From assembly GCA_039566865.1 (NCBI GenBank), contig CM076959.1, positions 2,711,501-2,775,500 on the forward strand: a stretch of 64,000 nt of DNA, given 5' to 3'. How positions within the stretch are numbered: the stretch's first letter is position 1; each line of letters starts with the position of its first letter. This DNA comes from Aurelia coerulea. Lineage: Eukaryota; Cnidaria; Scyphozoa; Semaeostomeae; Ulmaridae. Below the pieces are notes generated by a model, which saw only the letters and a program-made list of their open reading frames with translations, was not told the DNA's origin and ran no database searches. This document shows, one piece after another, positions 34,675 through 46,200 of this stretch. A program made the translations under genes and the position numbers.

Positions 34675-35693
34675 CAACCACAGATAGTCATCGCAAAAAA
34701 GCAGCAGATTTAATACAAAAATATGTCTCAATAACTTGTGCAAAGAATATATCAAAAACTTTCAAAGAGAAAGCGAACAGAATTTAATTGCATATATACC
34801 AAAGCATGCGCACATCAGGCAGATTCTTTTATTGATCTAGCGAAAAAGCCTGCTCTCTGAAAGCTGAATTTCTTTCAAACTAGATATCGCTAATACTCCG
34901 TTTATATTAATTTTTCGTTCATGTAAAATGCGCCTCGGTCCAGAACGAAGAACATTTGTCTCGTAAATTGTCTTATACGACATTCAACGACGAGATCTTC
35001 TCGTTGGAGTCCTTGCATCATTACAACCATTTGGGCATGGTACTCCTTCAAGCGAGGTATTGACACAAGTTTTTAATGACATTAATGGAAATATCCTTGA
35101 ATTAACTATTTCAGATAATATGGGCATTGCATGGCACCTTTTGTAATTTACTATCAAATTCAACTTCATTTTTGCCTAATTAGCTGTCTTTTATGTCGTC
35201 CTTGATACAGTGTAGATTCAATCAGTTAGACTTTAAGAGGAGAGGCCTCTTTTTGCCTACCCCGTAGATACATTGCTTCAAAATAAGATGATGGAAATTA
35301 GCAACAGTAACTCCTTTATGAAACTAGGCATAAGTGGTTGGGCCTACTTACCTTTGGGTGTGGCTGCAGATCTTTACCAACAAAGAAGCATTTCACTTGG
35401 CAGAAATCTTGATTTATATTACCACGATAGACTATAGAATTCAAGATATTGTTGAAATAAATTGAATGACATTGGCTCAAATGAGACACTGGACAGTTTT
35501 GATGGGATGATGGTGTTAGTTTGCTGGAGAACTGTACTTCCCTTTTTAACTGTTTCTCAAAATAATATGACTTGTTCTAAGATCATTCTAAGAGCCGTTT
35601 GAAATATCTTCATCGGCACCTGTCTTTCTTACTGAATTTCAACAAACGTGGAAATTTGGCTAAGAATTTTGTATGCAAACAAATGCCTAGAAT

Positions 35694-35790
35694 ACAGTAT
35701 TACCCCGCCACTAAGAAACTGACTTATAAGGAACTGCAGCCTGCCAGATCGCAACTCGCAGATAGCTTTTATAGATAACTTTTGAGTTCT
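35694..35790. repeat. Half copy of the CAGTATTACCCCGCC MITE
   Basis: CAGTATTACCCCGCCACTAA and CTGCAGCCTGCCAG correspond to parts of the MITE at 30007-30149. The other end is missing. It lies just upstream of a putative exon. Confidence 0.55.
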
Positions 35791-36719
35791 TTAAAAGAAT
35801 ACCGTAAAAGCTCTAGTAAACCCCCCTCTCTTTTACGCCCACCCCCCCCCACTTTTATCAAATTGCACGGGTTACCAAAGATTTTCCATTTATTGAGCTA
35901 AACAAGTCAGCATGTTAATGTTGGTGTGTTCTAAGATAGAATTTTGTCGAATTCATGTATTTAACTCGTAATAATGTATGTTTAAACCGCAAAATGTGGC
36001 GCAAAAATGACTAAAAAGTGTCGATATTGATTAAGCCCCGCGTGGGCGTAATAGCACTTTTACGTTACTGGCAGTTTTTACGAAGCTTTGAAAACTGGGC
36101 CAGTTCTTGCTATTATGTCATAAAACACGAAAATTGTGATGATTATTTTCCCGCTAAGAAGATCTTCTGATTCACAAATGCAAAAATTTTGCTTCAGTCC
36201 TTCATTATGTAATGTGTCCTCATAGTAATACTAATTAGTCAAAGAAAACAATCAGGCTTACCTCAATACTGACACTGGTTCCTTTATCTGACAGCTCGCT
36301 AGAAGTCTTCTGAATTGTGAAAAGTTGTGAAAACACTCGTAAAATATTCCAGTGGTTGATTGCCAAGTCGAGGGAAGGAAAGTAACTAGACCCCAGGCTC
36401 CTTCAAACATTACATCATAGTCAATAGAAGGGACATTAACTATGATTGCATGAGCTTTTGACTACCTTTTATTACGATTCTTCTCTGGTAATCTTACCAT
36501 ACAAATTTTGATCCTCTCTAATCATTTACAATCAACTCAATTAATTGCAAATTGAGACATTGCCTTTAACCTTAAGCAATTAGCTAGCAAACGCATTGCA
36601 CCCGTCCTTTGTATGAACAAAAAGAGGAAGAAATAAAACCTTAATTACTTTTCAGTCGAAAAGAAAACTTAGAAATGCGTCATGCCGCAATTATAGCAGC
36701 AGGGCATACCGGAAAACGA

Positions 36720-36833
36720 GGACCCAGGACCCAGGACCCAGGACCCAGGACCCAGGACCCAGGACCCAGGACCCAGGACCCAGGACCCAGGACCCAGGAC
36801 CCAGGACCCAGGACCCAGGACCCAGGACCCAGT
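36720..36833. repeat. GACCCAG minisatellite, about 16 units
   Basis: Perfect 7-bp tandem in the left arm of the MULE-like element. Its translation as repeated WVLGPGS on minus is a frame artefact of a heptamer (seven codons per three units), not a protein. Confidence 0.95.
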
Positions 36834-37174
36834 TGATATTTATTATATGATATTTCATGTTTTTTAGACACCAATCTTCTGTTATTAGCATGCTGATTTT
36901 ATTTGATCACTTTGGCAAATGATTTCATCAAATAGCCAGGTCTTATCTAAGCAGACTGATGACTTACTTGCGGTTGCACTTCCACAGCTGAACCACAGCA
37001 GGCAGCCTCATTTAGTAATTTTAATTTTAGTTTGCATGTGATCAGTTAAATTCTACCAATCACAGTGCGCTCTTTGAGGCTCTTCGTCAGCATCAGCATA
37101 TTTTGACAGAGTGCATACGTGGCTGTACTTATATGGACACATGGACAAATTAATTCCCGTTATAGCGATGTTGT

Positions 37175-37440
37175 AATTATTACTACAATCCTGGCCAAAA
37201 GAAGCTGGGACACAGGCAAATTTCAGTGTCTTCATGATGTTTCCTAAAATATCGGGGAGAAAACATACGCTTAGAGTCTCCAAATCCCCCCTCCCCCCTA
37301 CTTCAATGTTGAGAAGGTCGAATGGCGTTTGATTCAAGCAACTTTGAAACGGGGGGAGCGGGGGGCACGTAATCAAAGACCGAAGTAGTGCAATTTTATG
37401 ATTTGTCCCAAGTATTTTGGCCAAGATTGTAGTAATAGCT
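37175..37440. mobile_element. Possible MITE, ACTACAATCNTGGCCAAAA ends
   Basis: TACTACAATCCTGGCCAAAA on the left faces TTTTGGCCAAGATTGTAGTA on the right, and TGGGAC/GTCCC follow inward on both sides. TAAT/TAATA flanks both sides, but an exact target repeat cannot be fixed. Confidence 0.6.
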
Positions 37441-38586
37441 GCTGCTAAAATGCCCGCGATTCTGAAAAAGATTAGTAAAATTCATCCAATTGAAAACCCC
37501 AGAAAAAAGTCTCGCATCAGAAAGAAACACAAGCAATAAATAAAAATTTGCCAGTGGAATCCTCAAGTACCCAGAAAAACAGCTAGGGTTTCAGACAGGC
37601 CTAAATGCCTCGTTTTCTCTTCAGAAGAGATTACGATCTCTCACCCAATGTAGACTATCTAACATCAGCCACTCCGAAGTTTCCACGACTTCTTTGTGTT
37701 TACAAGAAACATGCAGAAAATTTTGGCCTATTCAACGATCAAAATATGTCACTGATCAATGAAAGGGCCCTGGTCAACATCGATGCTTGCGGCCCTCGGC
37801 TATTATCAAGATCATATACGATTGTAGCGCATTGATTAGCCAATGGTTGGTTGAAACGCTTCAGGTCCTCTTTGAAAAAAACGCTGCTGCAAAATCTTTT
37901 GGTTGGAAAAGGCGGGAGTTTCGGCTTCTGAAACATGGCGAGGTTTACCAGCCATTGACCCTGAAGAGTGATTTAGTTTGGCTGATCTCCTCTATTTTAC
38001 CTTTGGTCCAGCGCATACCGACATGTCATGTTGTCTTATTGTCTTGTCTGTCGTGTAGACACTTACTAATCATTTTCCCCAAAATATCTACTGAACAGTT
38101 TGCATGTAACAAACTTTGCCAAACACATCATAATTACTTGAGCTATTTGGCATTTTAATTACCGCAGATACTATCTTTAGAATTGTAACTAAACAAGTAG
38201 TAATAGGTCAAATCTCTCCTCTTCCGTGATTTGAAAGGACACGCCTCTCTTGGAAAACAGCTTCCTGGGTCATCAGAAATTTTTGCCAAGTAATTAATAA
38301 AACTATTCAATGGCTCTATCAATTTGCTCACGCCAAAAGATCACCTACAAAGCTTTGGCAGAAAGTGCCTTTCTGCATTTTTTCGAATGCGTTCATTTTA
38401 TATTCATTTTATAAGAAGCCGCTTGTTTGTTGTTGGGGAGACGAAGTGCTGACCTATTGTTTTCACACATTATTGTCTTTCGGCTTTGTTGTGAACGAAT
38501 CCTCATGTTGGGGCTCACGTTATCATGCGCATCGCTGCGTTTGTTTTCTTCTCTTCTTTTAATGGGTCAAGCTACTTTGCATAGTA
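37441..38586. other. Spacer DNA of the MULE-like element
   Basis: An ORF opens with a good-context ATG at 37605 (76 codons, YKKHAENFGLFNDQN) and a further open stretch spans 37787-38158. Neither resembles a family I know. No transposase signature is seen. Confidence 0.3.
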
Positions 38587-39024
38587 CCTTAGTCCCTTCA
38601 AATTTCGCCTGCCTTTAATTTTCGCCCCGGAGGGAGGCGAAAATTAAAGGGGGCGAATTGCAGAAATATTTTGGGGGGTGAAAATTAGAGGGAGCGAAAA
38701 TTAAAGGAAGCGAAAAAATCTATTTTCTATAAAAGAACTTTAGTTTTGATTGTAATACAAAATACAAGACATGCATTACTCTTCGATAACAATGATATTG
38801 TCCTCCCCTGTGTCGAAGGGGTGATTTTGTTGTTCTAAATCCACCGTGTTCTCTTCCTCGGGGTCATATCCATCCAAATTACGTCATATCAATCCAAACC
38901 AGGGGGCGAAAATTAAAGGGAGCGAAACTCCCGCGAAACTTCTGCATAAGGGGGGCGAAAATTAAAGGGGTGAAAATTAAAGGGAGCCAAAATTGAGGGC
39001 AGGCGAAATTTGAAAGGACTAAGG
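38587..39024. mobile_element. MITE rich in GGCGAAAATTAAAGG, 438 bp
   Basis: Ends CCTTAGTCCCTTCAAATTTC and its near-complement, with GTA on both sides (38584-38586, 39025-39027); a 3-bp duplication suits a PIF/Harbinger-type element. The interior repeats GGCGAAAATTAAAGGG-like units in both directions, which makes several alternative hairpins. Confidence 0.78.
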
Positions 39025-39590
39025 GTACGTCCCATGCGATCTGGATACAAGGCGTCTAGTTTAAAAATGGAACAAAGGATGGCCGGATGCCATCATTTGT
39101 CCAGTTGTTTTGATAATCTCTCGAGATCATCAAATACAATCGAATACAATAGGCTATATTTAGATTGCCAAAGCCCCTGATTTAAGTTGCCATATATCTC
39201 CGTCATTTTTCTTTAAGAAACTTTTTTGGAACAGAAAGCGTTTTACCATCCCAAATAATATTCTAAAAGACTAAGTTCTCCTAATGATTTGGTTGTTAAT
39301 TCAAAAGGCAGTCCTCAATGAACTTTGATAATTGTGGAATACAATTTCATGACAATTTAATAAACTCACTGGAATTTTTTACGATAAAAAGTTAGTTGCA
39401 GAGCTAAGAAACCCTACTGCAAGGTTTAGTGTTCTTACAAAATAAAATAATTCAATTCAATCACCATTCAAATAAAAGAAGATTGGTGTCTGCACAACAT
39501 GAAATATCGAAATTGCTAGAATTCCTAAGGGAGCCCCCTGAATGAGCTGGGTCTCAGATCCTAGGTTTTAGTTAAAGGTTCTGCCACTAA
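39025..39590. other. Spacer DNA
   Basis: AT-rich sequence between the MITE and the right arm of the MULE-like element. No gene or repeat recognised. Confidence 0.35.
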
Positions 39591-39843
39591 TGAAGAGCCT
39601 CAAAGAGCGCACTGTGAGTGGTAGAATTTAACTGATCACATGCAAACTAAAATTATAATTACTAAATGAGGCTGCCTGCTGTGGTTCAGCTGTGGAAGTG
39701 CAACCGCAGGTAAGTCATCAGTCTGCTTAGATAAGACCTGGCTATTTGATGAAATCATTTGCCAAAGTGATCAGATAAAATCAGCATGCTAATAACAGAA
39801 GATTGGTGTCTGAAAAACATGAAATATCATATAACAAATATCA

Positions 39844-40012
39844 CCTGGGTCCTGGGTCCTGGGTCCTGGGTCCTGGGTCCTGGGTCTTGGGTCCTGGGTC
39901 CTGGGTCCTGGGTCCTGGGTCCTGGGTCCTGGGTCCTGGGTCCTGGGTCCTGGGTCCTGGGTCCTGGGTCCTGGGTCTTGGGTCCTGGGTCCTACCTTAT
40001 GGTCCTGGGTCC
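39844..40012. repeat. GGGTCCT minisatellite, about 24 units
   Basis: The inverted counterpart of the heptamer array at 36720-36833, but longer, with two GGGTCTT variants and one CTACCTTAT interruption near 39992. Different copy numbers in the two arms show independent expansion or contraction. Confidence 0.95.
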
Positions 40013-40235
40013 TCGTTTTCCGGTATGCCTAGCAGCAGCCCATTAAGGTTATTTCGCTACTTAATTGCTCCTAGCGGCGACACTTTTTGTACAAAAGGTC
40101 GCGCAGAGTGTTTCTTGCAAAGCAATGACTTATTATTATTCTTATTAAAGAAATATTGTTGAGCGAAATATGATCGGCATCGTTGAAGGTCACTCGGAAA
40201 CAATGAATGCATGCCTGCAAAAAAATTCGAGTTTT

Positions 40236-43200
40236 TGACAAATACATTCAGTTTTTACGGAAAAAAGGTAAACGATAGAAAGGGGCGAATGATTGTTTCT
40301 TATCACAAATATGTTGCAATTTTCGGGCATTTATGTTATTAAGTGAAATTATCTCGTTTTATAAACATATTTAGCAAAGTTGAAGGTCTCTCAGTAGCCA
40401 AATGTGGATGCGTACTGACACATATTGAGTTTTTACGGAAAAACCGTAAACAATAGAAAGGAGAAAATAACTGTTTCTTATCACAAATATGTTGCAATTG
40501 TCGGGCATTTATGTTATTAAGTGAAATTATCTCGTTTTATGAATATATTTAGCAAAGTTGAAGGTCTCTCAGTAGCCATTTGTGGATGCGTACTGACACA
40601 TACTGAGTTTTTACGGAAAAACCGTAAACGATAGAAAGGGGAAAATAACTGTTCCTTATCACAAATATCCTGCAATTGTCGGGTATTTATGTTATTACGT
40701 GAAATTATCTCGTTTTATGAATATATTTGGCAAAGTTGAAGGTCTCTCAGTAGCCATTTGTGGATGCGTACTGACACATATTGAGTTTTTACGGAAAAAT
40801 CGTAAACGATAGAAAGGGGAAAATAACTGTTTCTTATCACAAATATGTTGCAATTGTCGGGCATTTATGTTAGTAAGTGAAATTATCTCGTTTTATGATT
40901 ATATTTAGCAAAGTTGAAGGTCTCTCAGTAGGCATTTGTGGATGCGTACTGACACATATTGAGTTTTTACGGAAAAACGGTAAACGATAGAAAGGGGAAA
41001 ATTATTGTTTCTTATCACACATATGTTGCAATTGTCGGGCATTTATGTTATTAAGTGAAATTATCTCGTTTTATGAATATATTTAGCAAAGTTGAAGGTC
41101 TCTCAGTAGCCAAATGTGGATGCGTACTGACACATATTGAGTTTTTACGGAAAAACGGTAAACAATAGAAAGGGGAAAATTACTGTTTCTTATCACAAAT
41201 ATGCTGCAATGGTCGGGCATTTATGTTATTAAGTGAAATTATCTCGTTTTATGAATATATTTGGCAAAGTTGAAGGACTCTCAGTAGCCATTTGTGGATG
41301 CGTACTGACACATATTGAGTTTTTACGGAAAAAAAAACCGTAAACGATAGAAAGGGGAAAATACCTGTTTCTTATCACACATATGTTGCAATGGTCGGGC
41401 ATTTATGTTATTAAGTGAAATTATCTCGTTTTATGAATATATTTAGCAAAGTTGAAGGTCTCTCAGTAGCCAAATGTGGATGCGTACTGACACATATTGA
41501 GTTTTTACGGAAAAACGGTAAACGATAGAAAGGGGAAAATGACTGTTTCTTATCACAAATATGCTGCAATGGTCGGGCATTTATGTTATTAAGTGAAATT
41601 ATCTCGTTTTATGAATATATTTGGCAAAGTTGAAGGTCTCTCAGTAGCCATTTGTGGATGCGTACTGACACATATTGAGTTTTTACGGAAAAAAACCGTA
41701 AACGATAGAAAGGGGAAAATAACTGTTACTTATCACAAATATGCTGCAATGGTCGGGCATTTATGTTATTAATTGAAATTATCTCGTTTTATGAATATAT
41801 TTGGCAAAGTTGAATGTCTCTCAGTAGCCATTTGTGGATGCGTACTGACACATATTGAGTTTTTACGGAAAAACCGTAAACGATAGAAAGGGGAAAATAA
41901 CTGTTTCTTATCACAAATATGTTGCAATTGTCGGGCATTTATGTTATTAAGTGAAATTATCTCGTTTTATGAATATATTTAGCAAAGTTGAAGGTCTCTC
42001 AGTAGCCATTTGTGGATGCGTACTGACACATACTGAGTTTTTACGGAAAAACCGTAAACGATAGAAAGGGGAAAATAACTGTTCCTTATCACAAATATCC
42101 TGCAATTGTCGGGTATTTATGTTATTACGTGAAATTATCTCGTTTTATGAATATATTTGGCAAAGTTGAAGGTCTCTCAGTAGCCATTTGTGGATGCGTA
42201 CTGACACATATTGAGTTTTTACGGAAAAATCGTAAACGATAGAAAGGGGAAAATAACTGTTTCTTATCACAAATATGTTGCAATTGTCGGGCATTTATGT
42301 TAGTAAGTGAAATTATCTCGTTTTATGATTATATTTAGCAAAGTTGAAGGTCTCTCAGTAGGCATTTGTGGATGCGTACTGACACATATTGAGTTTTTAC
42401 GGAAAAACGGTAAACGATAGAAAGGGGAAAATTATTGTTTCTTATCACACATATGTTGCAATTGTCGGGCATTTATGTTATTAAGTGAAATTATCTCGTT
42501 TTATGAATATATTTAGCAAAGTTGAAGGTCTCTCAGTAGCCAAATGTGGATGCGTACTGACACATATTGAGTTTTTACGGAAAAACGGTAAACAATAGAA
42601 AGGGGAAAATTACTGTTTCTTATCACAAATATGCTGCAATGGTCGGGCATTTATGTTATTAAGTGAAATTATCTCGTTTTATGAATATATTTGGCAAAGT
42701 TGAAGGACTCTCAGTAGCCATTTGTGGATGCGTACTGACACATATTGAGTTTTTACGGAAAAAAAAACCGTAAACGATAGAAAGGGGAAAATACCTGTTT
42801 CTTATCACACATATGTTGCAATGGTCGGGCATTTATGTTATTAAGTGAAATTATCTCGTTTTATGAATATATTTAGCAAAGTTGAAGGTCTCTCAGTAGC
42901 CAAATGTGGATGCGTACTGACACATATTGAGTTTTTACGGAAAAACGGTAAACGATAGAAAGGGGAAAATGACTGTTTCTTATCACAAATATGCTGCAAT
43001 GGTCGGGCATTTATGTTATTAAGTGAAATTATCTCGTTTTATGAATATATTTGGCAAAGTTGAAGGTCTCTCAGTAGCCATTTGTGGATGCGTACTGACA
43101 CATATTGAGTTTTTACGGAAAAAAACAGTAAACGATAGAAAGGGGAAAATAACTGTTCCTTATCACAAATATGCTGCAATGGTCGGGCATTTATGTTATT

Positions 43201-46200
43201 AATTGAAATTATCTCGTTTTATGAATATATTTGGCAAAGTTGAAGGTCTCTCAGTAGCCATTTGTGGATGCGTACTGACACATATTGAGTTTTTACGGAA
43301 AAAACGTAAACGATAGAAAGGGGAAAATAACTGTTTCTTATCACAAATATGTTGCAATTGTCGGGCATTTATGTTATTAAGTGAAATTATCTCGTTTTAT
43401 GAATATATTTAGCAAAGTTGAAGGTCTCTCAGTAGGCATTTGTGGATGCGTACTGACACATATTGAGTTTTTACGGAAAAAACGTAAACGATAGAAAGGG
43501 GAAAATAACTGTTTCTTATCACAAATATGTTGCAATTGTCGGGCATTTATGTTATTAAGTGAAATTATCTCGTTTTATGAATATATTTAGCAAAGTTGAA
43601 GGTCTCTCAGTAGCCAAATGTGGATGCGTACTGACACATATTGAGTTTTTACGGAAAAACGGTAAACAATAGAAAGGGGAAAATTACTGTTTCTTATCAC
43701 AAATATGCTGCAATGGTCGGGCATTTATGTTATTAAGTGAAATTATCTCGTTTTATGAATATATTTGGCAAAGTTGAAGGACTCTCAGTAGCCATTTGTG
43801 GATGCGTACTGACACATATTGAGTTTTTACGGAAAAAAAAACCGTAAACGATAGAAAGGGGAAAATAACTGTTCCTTATCACAAATATGCTGCAATGGTC
43901 GGGCATTTATGTTATTAAGTGAAATTATCTCGTTTTATGAATATATTTGGCAAAGTTGAAGGTCTCTCAGTAGCCATTTGTCGATGCGTACTGACACATA
44001 TTGAGTTTTTACGGAAAAAACGTAAATGATAGAAAGGGGAAAATAACTGTTTCTTATCACAAATATGTTGCAATTGTCGGGCATTTATGTTATTAAGTGA
44101 AATTATCTCGTTTTATGAATATATTTAGCAAAGTTGAAGGTCTCTCAGTAGGCATTTGTGGATGCGTACTGACACATAGTGATTTTTTACGGAAAAACCG
44201 TAAACGATAGAAAGGAGAAAATAACTGTTTCTTATCACAAATATGTTGGAATTGTCGGGCATTTATGTTATGAAGTGAAATTATCTCGTTTTATGAATAT
44301 TTTTAGCAAAGTTGAAGGTCTCTCAGTAGCCATTTGTGGATGCGTACTGACACATATTGAGTTTTTACGGAAAAAACGTAAACGATAGAAAGGGGAAAAT
44401 AACTGTTTCTTATCACAAATATGTTGCAATTGTCGGGCATTTATGTTATTAACTGAAGTTATCTCGTTTTATGAATATATTTAGCAAAGTTGAAGGTCTC
44501 TCAGTAGCCATTTGTGGATGCGTACTGACACATATTGAGTTTTTACGGAAAAACCGTAAACGATAGAAAGGGGAAAATAACTGTTTCTTATCACAAATAT
44601 GTTGCAATTGTCGGTCATTTATGTTATTAAGTGAAATTATCTCGTTTTATGAATATATTTAGCAAAGTTGAAGGTCTCTCAGTAGCCAAATGTGGATGCG
44701 TACTGACACATATTGAGTTTTTACGGAAAAACGGTAAACGATAGAAAGGGGAAAATTACTGTTTCTTATCACACATATGTTGCAATTGTCGGGCATTTAT
44801 GTTATTAAGTGAAATTATCTCGTTTTATGAATATATTTAGCAAAGTTGAAGGTCTCTCAGTAGCCAAATGTGGATGCGTACTGACACATATTGAGTTTTT
44901 ACGGAAAAACGGTAAACGATAGAAAGGGGAAAATGACTGTTTCTTATCACAAATATGCTGCAATGGTCGGGCATTTATGTTATTAAGTGAAATTATCTCG
45001 TTTTATGAATATATTTGGCAAAGTTGAAGGTCTCTCAGTAGCCATTTGTGGATGCGTACTGACACATATTGAGTTTTTACGGAAAAAAACAGTAAACGAT
45101 AGAAAGGGGAAAATAACTGTTCCTTATCACAAATATGCTGCAATGGTCGGGCATTTATGTTATTAAGTGAAATTATCTCGTTTTATGAATATATTTGGCA
45201 AAGTTGAAGGTCTCTCAGTAGCCATTTGTGGATGCGTACTGACACATATTGAGTTTTTACGGAAAAAACGTAAACGATAGAAAGGGGAAAATAACTGTTT
45301 CTTATCACAAATATGTTGCAATTGTCGGGCATTTATGTTATTAAGTGAAATTATCTCGTTTTATGAATATATTTAGCAAAGTTGAAGGTCTCTCAGTAGC
45401 CAAATGTGGATGCGTACTGACACATATTGAGTTTTTACGGAAAAAACGTAAACGATAGAAAGGGGAAAATAACTGTTTCTTATCACAAATATGTTGCAAT
45501 TGTCGGGCATTTATGTTATTAACTGAAGTTATCTCGTTTTATGAATATTTTTAGCAAAGTTAAAGGTCTCTCAGTAGCCATTTGTGGATGCGTACTGACA
45601 CATATTGAGTTTTTACGGAAAAAACGTAAACGATAGAAAGGGGAAAATAACTGTTTCTTATCACAAATATGTTGCAATTGTCGGGCATTTATGTTATTAA
45701 CTGAAGTTATCTCGTTTTATGAATATATTTAGCAAAGTTGAAGGTCTCTCAGTAGCCATTTGTGGATGCGTACTGACACATATTGAGTTTTTACGGAAAA
45801 ACCGTAAACGATAGAAAGGGGAAAATAACTGTTTCTTATCACAAATATGTTGCAATGGTCGGGCATTTATGTTATTAAGTGAAATTATCTCGTTTTATGA
45901 ATATATTTAGCAAAGTTGAAGGTCTCTCAGTAGGCATTTGTGGATGCGTACTGACACATATTGAGTTTTTACGGAAAAAACGTAAACGATAGAAAGGGGA
46001 AAATAACTGTTTCTTATCACAAATATGTTGCAATTGTCGGGCATTTATGTTATTAACTGAAGTTATCTCGTTTTATGAATATATTTAGCAAAGTTGAAGG
46101 TCTCTCAGTAGCCATTTGTGGATGCGTACTGACACATATTGAGTTTTTACGGAAAAAACGTAAACGATAGAAAGGGGAAAATAACTGTTTCTTATCACAA

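Larger units (their letters stand above)
30184..36382 (-). pseudogene. Unrecognised multi-exon coding remnant inside the satellite-flanked structure
   Basis: Four minus-strand blocks have open frames bounded by splice-like sites. They are: 36382-36261 (FPSLDLAINHWNILRVFSQL, donor GTAAGC); about 35575-35351 (YYFEKQLKREVQFSSKLTPS ... FCQVKCFFVGKDLQPHPK, acceptor CTTAG, donor GTAAGT); 30994-30838 (FIETLGERYNEVKKQIDDYM, donor GTAGGC); and about 30567-30184 (GENKNLTKGVIAKKLEEILV ... LIKALGKHVPSLSARLR). Internal phases fit (0, 0, 1). The last block has in-frame stops after KMEME-like sequence (TAA) and after SARLR (TAG), and it ends in satellite-like sequence. I do not recognise the family. The long gap between blocks two and three is filled by MULE-like elements. 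An exon near 35000 with VPCPNGCNDAR may also belong. Charged helices suggest a cytoplasmic or nuclear protein; the function is unknown. Confidence 0.45.
36703..40029. mobile_element. MULE-like element with minisatellite-bearing arms, 3327 bp
   Basis: Ends GGCATACCGGAAAACGAGGA and its complement, flanked by the perfect 9-bp repeat TAGCAGCAG (36694-36702, 40030-40038). The arms (36703-37087 and 39591-40029) share sequence such as AGCAGACTGATGACTTAC. Each carries a 7-bp minisatellite near the end. The spacer 37088-39590 holds two MITEs and an unassigned open stretch at 37605-37835, but no recognised transposase. Confidence 0.88.

Noticed and set aside
36680..36891. Repetitive 64-66 codon proteins made of WVLGPGS units, mirrored at 39786-40162
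   Set aside because: They are translations of a 7-bp minisatellite. All frames of a heptamer stay open in this way, and no start context or unique sequence supports a protein.
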